From Thermus brockianus (GTDB lineage: Bacteria; Deinococcota; Deinococci; Deinococcales; Thermaceae), in the NCBI RefSeq assembly GCF_001880325.1, contig NZ_CP016312.1, positions 1,488,001 through 1,552,000 on the forward strand: a stretch of 64,000 nt of DNA, in the 5' to 3' direction. The translations under genes were made by a program, and so were the position numbers. Shown here piece by piece: positions 34,200 to 43,782 of this stretch. Position 1 is the first letter of the stretch; each line of letters opens with the position of its first letter. The notes beneath the pieces were generated by a model. The model saw only the letters and a program-made list of their open reading frames with translations, ran no database searches and was not told where the DNA came from.

Positions 34200-35315
34200 T
34201 CACTGCAAGGCGTTCAGGGTGGCCAGGAGGACGGCCCGGGTGTAGGTGGGGTTGTGCACGCCCTTGGAGCCGTCGTTTTCAATGAGGAGGTAGTTCCAAG
34301 CGGCCCGCACCACGGGGTCCTTGGTGGCGAACACGGGCTGGCCCTTCTCGTCCCGGATGTCCCCGAGCTGGCTGTAGAGGACCGTCCCGTCCGTGAGGGT
34401 CATCTTGAAGGCGATCTGGCCGGCGATGGAGAGGATGTCCACCCGGTACACCGGGGCCTTCACCGCCACGCCCTGCGTGAACTGGCCGGTTTCGGGGTTG
34501 TAGGCCCGCACGGTCTTGATGCGGTCCCGCACCGCCAGCACCTTGGCGTTCACCTTAGCCCGGAGGAGGGAGAGGAGGTGCTCGGTGTTCTCCTGCACCA
34601 TCTCCTGGGTGTACTTGGCCCCGTGGCAGGAGGCGCAGAGGTTTTCCGGGGTCTTGAAGGTGTGGCTTGAGTATTCCCCGGTGCCCGCCAGGCTCATGTG
34701 GCAGGTGGAGCAGGCGTTCCCGGTGAAGAAGGCGTGGGGGTTCGGCCACTCCTTGGTGTCGTCCACGAAGTAGGCGTTCTTGCCCAGGATCACGTCCCCT
34801 TGGCTGGAGGCGTGGGGGTAGGTGTAGCGGCCCGGGTCCTCGGCGTTCCAGGTGATGCGGCCGTTTCGGGAGTTATGGCAGGTGATGCACAAGGCGGCGT
34901 TCCCCACCGCCGTGGCCTTGAAGCCCGAGGGGAGCATGGGGGTGTCGTGGACGAGGCGCAGGTCCCCGTCCTCGTCGTGGCAGGTGTTGCAGGTGATGGG
35001 CTTCACCTGGTCCTTGGTGAGCCCTAGGGACTTGAGGTATTCCACGGTGGCGGGCTTCCCGTCCGGGCCCACCAGGTTCCCGGGGTTCCCCTTCTTGAGC
35101 TGCTCCAGCCAGGCCAAGAAGCCTTGCTCGCTGTGGCAGCGGGCGCAGTGGGCGGCGTTGGCCTGGCGGGCCTCCACCGTGGCCTCGGTTAGGGTTTTGT
35201 ACCCCATGACCCCGTTGTTGTGGGCGCTTTGCTCCCACTCCTTCTGGATGGCCTCCTTGCTGGAAAAGGCCACCATGAGGCCAAGGGCCAAGAGGGCGAG
35301 AAGGGCTTTTTTCAT
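34200..35315 (-). CDS. Exported pentahaem cytochrome c
   Basis: 371 residues. The N-terminus (KKALLALLALGLMVAFS) is a signal peptide or uncleaved anchor. Five haem-binding motifs occur: CARCH, CNTCH, CITCH, CSTCH and CASCH, spread over residues ~55-235; the C-terminal third has none. Histidines between the motifs could be distal ligands. It is probably a periplasmic electron carrier or reductase. Single-gene transcript, preceded by GGAGG and TATAGT, and placed near the psr cluster; partner enzyme unknown. Confidence 0.85.
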   Translation of the reverse strand: MKKALLALLALGLMVAFSSKEAIQKEWEQSAHNNGVMGYKTLTEATVEARQANAAHCARCHSEQGFLAWLEQLKKGNPGNLVGPDGKPATVEYLKSLGLTKDQVKPITCNTCHDEDGDLRLVHDTPMLPSGFKATAVGNAALCITCHNSRNGRITWNAEDPGRYTYPHASSQGDVILGKNAYFVDDTKEWPNPHAFFTGNACSTCHMSLAGTGEYSSHTFKTPENLCASCHGAKYTQEMVQENTEHLLSLLRAKVNAKVLAVRDRIKTVRAYNPETGQFTQGVAVKAPVYRVDILSIAGQIAFKMTLTDGTVLYSQLGDIRDEKGQPVFATKDPVVRAAWNYLLIENDGSKGVHNPTYTRAVLLATLNALQ

Positions 35316-35350
35316 AGAACCACCTCCTTACGGCTTTAGCTCACACCCCC

Positions 35351-35384
35351 ACTATAATCCATGTCAAGGGTAAGATGTCCCGGG
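35351..35384 (-). promoter_or_regulatory. Promoter region of the pentahaem cytochrome gene
   Basis: On the minus strand TATAGT (35351-35356) is a good -10 box, but no -35 stands at 17 bp; TTGACA ends only 5 bp upstream of it. CCCGGGACAT (rc of 35375-35384) is identical to the 10-mer upstream of the psr operon. A weak -35 plus an upstream shared element fits an activator-dependent promoter. Confidence 0.4.
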
Positions 35385-35447
35385 TAAGGAAAGGCAGCTT
35401 CGGTTCCGCAAGCTGGGGCCTTTAGGCCGCCCAGGTATACTGGCGGC

Positions 35448-35954
35448 GTGTACGGGGTGCTGGTGTGGCCGCCCCCTGACCTCCGGACCTTCCTGGAAGG
35501 CTTGCAGGCCCAGCACGGGGTGCGGGGGTTTGGCCCGCCCCACCTCAACCTGCGCCAGCCCTTTGACTGGCCTTATGAGGAAGAGGCCCTGAAAATCGCC
35601 CTCGAGGGCATCCTGCGGGGGCATGCCCCCTTCCGCCTGCGGCTGGGCGGGTGGGGCTATTTTCCCCAGGGGGTGGTCTACCTCCGGGCCTATGGAGGTA
35701 GCGCCTTCCAAAGGCTTTTCCACGCCCTCGAGCCCCTGGCCCCGCCCTTGAAGGAGATAGAGGGCCCGAGCTACCTGCCCCACATCACCCTGGCCTTGGG
35801 CCTTGACGAGGAAAAGGCCCAGGTCTTGGCCGCAACGCTTCCCCTGCCTCCCCGGCGCTCCTTCTTGGTGAAGGAGGTGGCCCTGGTGAAGGACCAGGAC
35901 GGGGAGGACCTGGTTGAGGTGGCGCGGTTTCCCCTTGTCAGCCCAAGGCGATGA
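35448..35954 (+). CDS. 2H phosphoesterase / 2'-5' RNA ligase-like protein
   Basis: 168 residues, GTG start. Two HxT/N motifs characteristic of the 2H fold are present: PPHLNLR near residue 30 and LPHITLALG near residue 108; the first has Asn in place of Thr. Members hydrolyse 2',3'-cyclic phosphates or 2'-5' bonds in RNA. TATACT at 35436-35441 ends 6 nt before the GTG (leaderless). The 3' end overlaps the convergent transporter gene by 17 bp. Confidence 0.7.
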   Translation: MYGVLVWPPPDLRTFLEGLQAQHGVRGFGPPHLNLRQPFDWPYEEEALKIALEGILRGHAPFRLRLGGWGYFPQGVVYLRAYGGSAFQRLFHALEPLAPPLKEIEGPSYLPHITLALGLDEEKAQVLAATLPLPPRRSFLVKEVALVKDQDGEDLVEVARFPLVSPRR

Positions 35955-36762
35955 GGCCCAAGGCGAGGAGGCTTAGGAGAACTCCAAGGGTGCGGGCAGG
36001 GCCGAGGCGCTCTCCTAAGAAGAGCCAGGCCAAGGCCACCGTGGTGGCGGGGTAGAAGGAGGAAACCAAGGCGGCCACGTCCAGCCGCCCCGCTTGGGCG
36101 GCGAGGAGGAAGAAGAGGTTGCCCCCGGCGTCCCCTAGGGCGGCGAGGAGGACCCAGGGGAGGGCGGCTTTGGGAAGATGGACCTTGGGCCGGGGAAAGA
36201 AGAGGAGGACCAGGGCAAAGGCGGTGAGCTTGCCCGAGGCGGCGGGCCAGAGGAGGCCTTCCACCCGGTCCATGAGGACGTAGAAGCCGCCAAAGCCTAG
36301 CCCGGCGAGGAAGGCCCAGGGAAGGCCTAAGGGTTTGGCCTTTCCTTCGGGCCTCGAGGCCAGCCATACCCCCCAAAGCCCTACCCCCAGGCCCAAGGCG
36401 GGCCAGGTTCCGGGCCAGCCCTCCTGAAGGAGGCCCCAGGCCACGGGGAGGGCCGCCCCCACCACCCCAGCCACGGGGGCGGCCAGGCTCATGGTCCCTT
36501 GGGCGAGGGCCTGGTAAAGGCTATAAAGGCCCACGGCCCCCAAAGCCCCGCCCAAAAGGGCGAAGGGCAGGTCCTGGGGGCGGAAGGGCTCCTGTCGGGC
36601 CTGAGCCAAAGCCAGGAAGAGGAGCCCTCCCAAGAGGGAGGTCCAGAGGACCACCGCTTGGGGGCGGGCGGTTTTGGCCGCCATTCCGCCCCCGAAGTCC
36701 CCCGCCCCCCAGGTGAGGGCGGAAAGGAGGCCGAAGCCCAAGGCGAGTCCGGTGGCGTCCAT
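35938..36762 (-). CDS. EamA-type drug/metabolite transporter
   Basis: 274 residues with ten predicted membrane spans in two EamA halves (ALTWGAGDFGGGMAAK... and LAFLAGLGFGGFYVLMDRV...; LVSSFYPATTVALAWLFLGERLG near the end is a hallmark). Substrate unknown. Its ATG abuts the T-run of the sigA terminator, so its expression depends on readthrough or on a promoter inside that hairpin region. Confidence 0.82.
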   Translation of the reverse strand: MDATGLALGFGLLSALTWGAGDFGGGMAAKTARPQAVVLWTSLLGGLLFLALAQARQEPFRPQDLPFALLGGALGAVGLYSLYQALAQGTMSLAAPVAGVVGAALPVAWGLLQEGWPGTWPALGLGVGLWGVWLASRPEGKAKPLGLPWAFLAGLGFGGFYVLMDRVEGLLWPAASGKLTAFALVLLFFPRPKVHLPKAALPWVLLAALGDAGGNLFFLLAAQAGRLDVAALVSSFYPATTVALAWLFLGERLGPARTLGVLLSLLALGLIALG

Positions 36763-36793
36763 AAAAAAGGCTCCAGGCGGGGCCAGCGCCTGG
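36763..36793 (-). terminator. Terminator of sigA, abutting the next start codon
   Basis: Minus strand: CCAGGCG-CTGGCCC-CGCCTGG stem (36773-36793), then AGCC and TTTTTT (36763-36768), which runs directly into the ATG of the EamA gene at 36762. It is an intrinsic terminator for sigA. Confidence 0.72.
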
Positions 36794-36805
36794 GGGGAAG
36801 GCGGC

Positions 36806-38118
<1,313 letters not shown>

Positions 38119-38122
<4 letters not shown>

Positions 38123-39252
38123 CGCCGTCCTCCCTCCTTTTGGGCGTAAAGCACCTTGTACTCCCTCACCAAGAGGGTTTTGAAGGCGCCGAAGCGCTCC
38201 TCCAGCAAGGGCTCGTACTTGAGAAAGGGGTTCGCCACCAGGAAAAACCCACCGCCCGGCGCTAGCCGGGCCGCCGCCGCTTCCACGAACGCCTGGGCCA
38301 CATCCAGGATGACCGCACCCCCCACGTGAAAAGGGGGGTTCGTAACTATGATGTCAAACTGCTCCCCTTCCGTCAAGGCCTCGTCCACGTCCGAGTGCAG
38401 GACTCGCGCCTGGAGGCGGTTTTCCGCCAAGCTCCGGTTTAGGGAGAGTACCGAGACCAGATCGTCCTCCACCGCCGTCACCTCGCCGCCCCACTGGGCG
38501 AGGGGCAAGGTGAGGGCTCCGTAGCCTGCCCCCAGGTCCAGCACCCGCTTGCCCCGCACCCCTTCCGGGCCTAGGGCGTTCCGGAGGGCTTGGAGGAGCA
38601 GGATGGAGGCGGGGTCCACCTTGCCGGCGGAGAAGACCCCGGGAAGGTGGTGAAAGGTGAAGGTTTCCCCAAGAAGCTTTGCCTGGAAGCTTCGCCAAAG
38701 GGGAGGCAGGGGTGGGGCCTCCTTCTCCTTTTCCAGGAGGGCCACCCGCACGGGGCCTTCCCGCTGGATGACCTCCCCGTACCCGAAAAGGGCCCTGGCC
38801 TCCTTGAAGTAGCGCTCAAAGCCCTTGTTCTTGTCCCCCGCCAGGTAGACCCTTCCCCCAAGGCGCAAGGCCCGGGCGGCGGACAGCAAGGTGGCCTCCA
38901 CGTAGGCGGTCCCCCGGCCTGCGGGGAGCGCCAGGACCACCAGGTCATAAGCGCCTTCCTCCACCTCCCATGGGGGGGCAAGCCGAGCCCCTAGGCCGCT
39001 CGCCGCTAGGCAGCGGAAAGCGGCCCGGGAGGTTTCCAGCCGTTCCACCGCCATGCGCCCTTCCAGGGGGAGGCTGCCCCAGCCCACGCCGGGGTTCAGG
39101 TCCAAGGCGCGCTCCCCAAAGGGGGCCACGGCCTTTTGCAAGGCATCGTAGACGGGGTCCCGGTAGCCCCGGGCGCCCGGTTTCACGTAAAGAAGGCCGC
39201 CTTCCCGGGGCAGGGGGGTGAGGCGGTGGTAGGCCTCGAGGGTCAGGCTCAC
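38119..39252 (-). CDS. rsmC: 16S rRNA guanine-N2 methyltransferase, RsmC-like
   Basis: 377 residues, two Rossmann-like halves: a degenerate N-terminal one ([17 protein letters not shown]) and an active C-terminal one with [22 protein letters not shown] and the catalytic [10 protein letters not shown]. This is the RsmC layout; the T. thermophilus enzyme methylates 16S rRNA at G1207 and related sites. The start lies 88 bp from the divergent aspartokinase gene. Confidence 0.85.
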
Positions 39253-39340
39253 GTCTTTTCAGGATACGGGGCTTGGGGAGGAAGGGCAAATGTGATAGTA
39301 TTCCTCTTCAAACCGCCCCTGGGGCGGGAAGGAGGCGAGC

Positions 39341-40558
39341 GTGGCCCTGGTGGTTCAAAAGTACGGCGGCACGTCCGTGGGCGACCTAGAGCGCATCCAC
39401 AAGGTGGCCCAGCGCATCGCCCATTACCGGGAGAAGGGGCATAAACTTGCGGTGGTGGTCTCGGCCATGGGGCACACCACGGACGAGCTCATCGCCCTGG
39501 CCAAGCGGGTGAACCCGAGACCTCCTTTCCGCGAGCTAGACCTCCTCACCACCACGGGGGAGCAAGTTTCCGTGGCCCTCCTTTCCATGCAGCTTTGGGC
39601 CATGGGCATCCCTGCCAAGGGGTTTGTCCAGCACCAGATCGGCATCACCACCGACGGGCGCTACGGCGATGCCCGTATCCTCGAGGTGGACCCAAGGCGC
39701 ATCCAAGAGGCCATGGACGGGGGCTACGTGGCGGTGATCGCCGGCTTTATGGGCACCACCCCGGAGGGGGAGATCACCACCTTGGGCCGCGGCGGTTCGG
39801 ACACCACCGCCGTGGCCATCGCCGCCGCCTTGGGGGCCAAGGAGTGCGAGATCTACACGGACACGGAAGGGGTCTACACCACCGACCCCCACCTAATCCC
39901 CGAGGCGCGGAAGCTGGACGTCATCGGCTACGACCAGATGCTGGAGATGGCGGCCCTGGGGGCCAGGGTGCTCCACCCCCGGGCCGTCTACTACGCCAAG
40001 CGCTACGGGGTGGTGCTTCACGTGCGCTCCAGCTTCTCCTACAACCCCGGTACCCTGGTGAAGGAGGTTGACATGGAAATGGGCAAGGTGGTGACGGGCG
40101 CGGCCTTGGACCTGGACCACGCCCAGATCGGGCTTATCGGCATTCCCGACCAGCCGGGCATCGCCGCCAAGGTCTTCCAGGCCTTGGCGGAGCGGGGCAT
40201 CGCCGTGGACATGATCATCCAAGGGGTGCCCGGCCACGACCCTTCCCGGCAGCAAATGGCCTTCACCGTGAAGAAGGACTTCGCCCAGGAGGCCCTCGAG
40301 GCCCTGGAGCCCGTCTTGGCGGAGATTGGCGGGGAGGCTATCCTGAGGCCGGACATCGCCAAGGTTTCCATCGTGGGGGTGGGGCTCGCCTCGGCCCCGG
40401 AGATCCCCGCCAAGATGTTCCAGGCGGTGGCCTCCACCGGGGCCAACATTGAGATGATCGCCACCAGCGAGGTGCGCATCTCCGTCATCATCCCCGCCGA
40501 GTACGCCGAGGCCGCCCTGCGCGCTGTGCACCAGGCCTTTGAACTGGATAAGCCCTGA
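39341..40558 (+). CDS. lysC: Aspartokinase (alpha subunit)
   Basis: 405 residues, GTG start after GGAAGGAGGCGAGC. VQKYGGTSVGDLERI and TTGEQVSVALLSM are kinase motifs; FTTLGRGGSDTTAVAIA-type text (TTLGRGGSDTTAVAIAAALGA) and two C-terminal ACT domains follow. It phosphorylates aspartate for Lys/Thr/Met synthesis and is usually inhibited by Thr or Lys through the ACT domains. A second in-frame product (beta) starts inside it, as in T. thermophilus. The downstream phosphoribosyltransferase overlaps by 1 bp. Confidence 0.95.
   Translation: MALVVQKYGGTSVGDLERIHKVAQRIAHYREKGHKLAVVVSAMGHTTDELIALAKRVNPRPPFRELDLLTTTGEQVSVALLSMQLWAMGIPAKGFVQHQIGITTDGRYGDARILEVDPRRIQEAMDGGYVAVIAGFMGTTPEGEITTLGRGGSDTTAVAIAAALGAKECEIYTDTEGVYTTDPHLIPEARKLDVIGYDQMLEMAALGARVLHPRAVYYAKRYGVVLHVRSSFSYNPGTLVKEVDMEMGKVVTGAALDLDHAQIGLIGIPDQPGIAAKVFQALAERGIAVDMIIQGVPGHDPSRQQMAFTVKKDFAQEALEALEPVLAEIGGEAILRPDIAKVSIVGVGLASAPEIPAKMFQAVASTGANIEMIATSEVRISVIIPAEYAEAALRAVHQAFELDKP
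40073..40558 (+). CDS. Aspartokinase beta (regulatory) subunit from internal start
   Basis: 161 residues in the same frame as the alpha subunit. The internal ATG at 40073 is preceded by AAGGAGGTTG at ideal spacing, much stronger than chance in coding DNA. The product is the two ACT domains alone (GLIGIPDQPGIAAKVFQAL..., VSIVGVGLASAPEIPAKMFQAV...). T. thermophilus aspartokinase is known as alpha2beta2 made from in-frame overlapping genes, and the 161-residue length agrees with what I recall. Confidence 0.85.
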   Translation: MEMGKVVTGAALDLDHAQIGLIGIPDQPGIAAKVFQALAERGIAVDMIIQGVPGHDPSRQQMAFTVKKDFAQEALEALEPVLAEIGGEAILRPDIAKVSIVGVGLASAPEIPAKMFQAVASTGANIEMIATSEVRISVIIPAEYAEAALRAVHQAFELDKP

Positions 40559-41019
40559 TGGAGCGGGAGGCGCCTTCGTGGGACGAGCTTCTCGCCTTGG
40601 TCCGCCTCCTGGCCGGGAAGCTTGGGGAAGAGCCCTTTGACCTCCTCCTGGGCATCGCCCGGGGGGGCCTCATCCCCGCGGCCCTCCTGGCCCAGGCCCT
40701 TTCCATCCGCAACATCCTCACCGCGGCGGTGATGTTCTACGAAGAGGGGGAGGAAACCCTGCCCGAGCCCGTTTTCCTCCAGTTCCCCCCTGACCCCCTC
40801 CTCTTCGGCAAGCGGGTCTTGGTGGTGGACGACGTCTGGGACTCGGGGCGCACCGCTTTCGCCGTGAAGGGGCGCATCCAAAGGGCGGGGGGTGTGCCCG
40901 TGGTGGCTACCCTCCACTTCAAACCGGGCCGCAACCGGGTGCCGGACCGCCCCGATTTCTACGCCAAGGAAACGGGGGCCTGGGTGGTCTATCCCTGGGC
41001 CCCCGAGGTCTGGCTTTAG
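40558..41019 (+). CDS. Phosphoribosyltransferase (purine PRTase-like)
   Basis: 153 residues. VLVVDDVWDSGRTA is the PRPP-binding motif of type I PRTases, and LLLGIARGGLIPAALLAQAL the upstream PPi loop. The short hood and HFKPGRNRVPDRPDFYA resemble xanthine/hypoxanthine-type enzymes, so a purine salvage role is likely; exact base unknown. TGATG overlap with lysC shows coupling to it. Confidence 0.82.
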   Translation: MEREAPSWDELLALVRLLAGKLGEEPFDLLLGIARGGLIPAALLAQALSIRNILTAAVMFYEEGEETLPEPVFLQFPPDPLLFGKRVLVVDDVWDSGRTAFAVKGRIQRAGGVPVVATLHFKPGRNRVPDRPDFYAKETGAWVVYPWAPEVWL

Positions 41020-41025
41020 AAGGCC

Positions 41026-42009
41026 TTAGATGAGGCCTAGGGCCTTCACCTGCGCCATCTCGTCCAGGAGCTCTTGGGCCGTGATTTCCATGCGCTTGCG
41101 GGCGAACTCGTTGATGGTAAGCCCCTCCACAATGCGGTACTCCCCGTCCTTGGCGGTCACGGGGAAGGAGTAGACGATGCCCTCGGGGATGCCGTACTCC
41201 CCTTGGGAGGGGACGGCCATGGATACCCAGTCCTCCTCCGGCGTGCCCAAGGCCCAGTCGCGGATGTGCTCAATGGCGGCGTTGGCGGCGCTGGCGGCGC
41301 TGGAGGCCCCCCGGGCCTGGATGATGGCCGCACCCCGCCCCGCCACGGTGGGGATAAACTCCTTCTCGTACCATTCCATGTCCACGAGTTCCAGGGCCGG
41401 CTTCCCGTCCACCTCGGCGTGGAAGAGGTCGGGGAACATGGTGGAGGAGTGGTTGCCCCAGACGGCGATGCGGCGGATCCGGTCCACGGCCACCCCCGTC
41501 TTCTTGGCCAGCTGGGCCTTGGCCCGGTTGTGGTCCAGGCGGGTCATGGCGGTGAAGTTCCGGGGGTTTAGGCCCGGGGCGTTCTTGTAGGCGATGAGGG
41601 CGTTGGTGTTGGCGGGGTTGCCCACCACCAGCACCTTCACCTCCTTCTTGGCCACCTCCGCCAGGGCCCGGCCCTGCTCGGTGAAGATCTTGCCGTTCAT
41701 CTCCAGGAGGTCGCGCCGCTCCATGCCCGCCTTACGGGGGGCCGCCCCCACCAGAAGGGCGTAGTCGGCGTCCTTAAAGGCCACCTTGGGGTCGTCGGTG
41801 GCCACCACCCCGGCCAAAAGCGGGAAGGCGCAGTCCTCCAGCTCCATGATGACCCCATCTAGGGCTCTCAGGGCTTGGGGGATTTCCAGAAGCTGCAGGA
41901 TGATGGGCTGGTCCTTGCCCAGCATCTCCCCCGCGGCGATGCGGAAGAGAAGGCTATAACCGATCTGGCCTGCGGCGCCGGTGACCGCCACGCGAACAGG
42001 GCTTTTCAT
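41026..42009 (-). CDS. mdh: Malate dehydrogenase
   Basis: 327 residues from the ATG at 42009, the exact length of the T. thermophilus enzyme. [21 protein letters not shown] binds [28 protein letters not shown] and [12 protein letters not shown] hold substrate and catalytic Arg/Asp/His residues. It interconverts malate and oxaloacetate in the TCA cycle. AAAGGAGGG precedes the ATG, and a small hairpin TTGGGC/GCCCAA (42021-42036) lies just before that site, after a TAAAAT box (42041-42046). Confidence 0.96.
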   Translation of the reverse strand: MKSPVRVAVTGAAGQIGYSLLFRIAAGEMLGKDQPIILQLLEIPQALRALDGVIMELEDCAFPLLAGVVATDDPKVAFKDADYALLVGAAPRKAGMERRDLLEMNGKIFTEQGRALAEVAKKEVKVLVVGNPANTNALIAYKNAPGLNPRNFTAMTRLDHNRAKAQLAKKTGVAVDRIRRIAVWGNHSSTMFPDLFHAEVDGKPALELVDMEWYEKEFIPTVAGRGAAIIQARGASSAASAANAAIEHIRDWALGTPEEDWVSMAVPSQGEYGIPEGIVYSFPVTAKDGEYRIVEGLTINEFARKRMEITAQELLDEMAQVKALGLI

Positions 42010-42048
42010 GCTTCCCTCCTTTGGGCTTACGCCCAAGGGGATTTTACG

Positions 42049-43782
42049 CTAAAGCCCCCGGTAGATGCGCCGCTCCGCCTCAATGGCCTGGTCCAGCTCC
42101 TGGATCTCCTTAAGGAGCTCCATCCGGGGTTCCTGGGCCAGAAGGGCCTTGAGTTTCGCCCGCCGTTCCAGGTAGTAGGCCTCCCGCAGGCGGGCGAGGG
42201 TCTTTTCCATGACCTCGGGGAAGCGGGGTTCTTCCAGGGGTGGGGCCATCATGAGCTTTTCCAAGAAGAGCCCCCCCGCCTCCTTGCGGCTTAGCACCTG
42301 CCTCAGGTAGTCCCGCCGGGGTTCCCGCCGGGCCAGGTCCAAAAACTCGGCGAGGAGGGAGCCTGTGGGGGGCCAGACGTGGTCGGAAACGTAGAGGACC
42401 CAGTCCAAGAAGCGCTCCTCGGGAAGGGAAAGGAGGAGGGCCATGACGTCCAGCTCCAAAAGGAGGGCCCGGTCCTTGGGCTCGGCCTTGGGGGGCGGGG
42501 GTGGGGCGGGCCGGCCTCGTTTGCGGCTTGCCAGGTACTCCTCCAGTTGCCTCGGGGAAAGGCCCAGCTTTTCCACCACCAGGGCCTTAAGCCGCTCGGC
42601 CACGGGATCAAAGGGCTCGGGGGAAAGCATCCTCGGGGTGAGGGCCTCGAGGACCTTCCGCTTGTGCTCCGGCTGGGTGAGGTCTAGGCCCTTGGCGGCC
42701 TCCTGGAAGCGGAACTCCACCTCCGGGAGCGCCGCTTCCAAGGCCTTCTGGAAGCGGGCGGGGCCGTCTTCCAAAAGGAGGAGCTCCCCAGGGTCCTTCA
42801 CGGGCAGGCGCACGGCGTAGAAGAGAAACTGCCGCGCCATCTCCAGGTCCAGGCTCTGCAAGGCGGCCTTCTGCCCCGCCTCGTCGGCGTCAAAGGCTAG
42901 GTAGACCTCCCGCACCTCTTGGCTTTTTAAAAGCCGGGCCTGCTCCTCGGAAAGCCCGGAGCCCAGCACGGCCACGGTTTCCCCAAAGCCCATCTGGTGC
43001 AGGGCGATGGCGTCAAAAAGGCCCTCCACCACGATGGCCCGCCCTTCCCGGAGCCTAGCCTTGGCCTCGGGGTAGGCGAAGAGGACCTCCCGCTTGCGGA
43101 AGAGGGGGGTTTCCGGGGAGTTCAGGTACTTGGGGGTTTCCTCCCCCAAGGCCCTCCCCGTGAAGGCCACGATGCGGCCCAGGTGGTCCTTGATGGGGAA
43201 GGTGATGCGGTGGCGGAAGCGGTCAAAAAAGCGCCCCTCCTTTTCCGCCAGCACCCCCGCCTTCAGGCCCTCTTCCGGGCTCACCCCGTGGCGCACGAGG
43301 TGGGTGAGGAGGCCATCGGCCTTGGCCGGGGCGTAGCCCAAGCCGAAGCGGGCCACGCTTTCCTTGCTAAGACCCCGGCTTTGCAGGTAGCCCTTGGCCT
43401 CCTCCGAGGCGGCGAGGGCCTCTTGGAAGTAGGCCTGGGCCAGGCGCAGGACCTCGAGGAGCTCCTTCCGATTTTGCGGGGCGCCGGGCTTTTGCGGAAG
43501 CTCCACCCCGGCCTCCTCCGCCAGGCGCTCCAGGGCGGCGGGGAAGTCCAACCCCTCTATGCGCTCCACGAAGGCGAAAAGGTCCCCGCCCGCCTTGCAC
43601 CCGAAGCAGTGGAAGAGGCCCTTCTCCTCGTCCACGTAGAAGGAGGGGGTCTTTTCCTGGTGGAAGGGGCACAGGCCCTTCCACCGCCCCCGGCCCGCGG
43701 GCTTCAGGGCCACGTAGCGGGAAACCACCTCCTTCAAGGAGAGGCGGCGCTTGATGGCCTCTACCGCTTGCGCCGTGTCCAT
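42049..43782 (-). CDS. dnaG: DNA primase
   Basis: 577 residues. The N-terminal zinc ribbon is C38-P-F-H41 ... C59-F-G-C62; the TOPRIM core follows (VVEGLFDAIALHQMG and VYLAFDADEAGQKAA); the C-terminal ~150 residues are the DnaB-interacting helical domain. It makes RNA primers at the replication fork. Its start overlaps the 3' end of the upstream cyclase/ATPase gene by 22 bp. Confidence 0.94.
   Translation of the reverse strand: MDTAQAVEAIKRRLSLKEVVSRYVALKPAGRGRWKGLCPFHQEKTPSFYVDEEKGLFHCFGCKAGGDLFAFVERIEGLDFPAALERLAEEAGVELPQKPGAPQNRKELLEVLRLAQAYFQEALAASEEAKGYLQSRGLSKESVARFGLGYAPAKADGLLTHLVRHGVSPEEGLKAGVLAEKEGRFFDRFRHRITFPIKDHLGRIVAFTGRALGEETPKYLNSPETPLFRKREVLFAYPEAKARLREGRAIVVEGLFDAIALHQMGFGETVAVLGSGLSEEQARLLKSQEVREVYLAFDADEAGQKAALQSLDLEMARQFLFYAVRLPVKDPGELLLLEDGPARFQKALEAALPEVEFRFQEAAKGLDLTQPEHKRKVLEALTPRMLSPEPFDPVAERLKALVVEKLGLSPRQLEEYLASRKRGRPAPPPPPKAEPKDRALLLELDVMALLLSLPEERFLDWVLYVSDHVWPPTGSLLAEFLDLARREPRRDYLRQVLSRKEAGGLFLEKLMMAPPLEEPRFPEVMEKTLARLREAYYLERRAKLKALLAQEPRMELLKEIQELDQAIEAERRIYRGL

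Noticed and set aside
39253..39340. Lysine or threonine attenuator before aspartokinase
   Set aside because: The 88-bp leader has no Lys/Thr-rich reading frame and only a short 5-bp stem (CCGCC/GGCGG) without a T-run.
42021..42036. Hairpin upstream of mdh as terminator or riboswitch
   Set aside because: Only a 6-bp stem with no T-run and no recognisable aptamer; noted under mdh as possible local structure.
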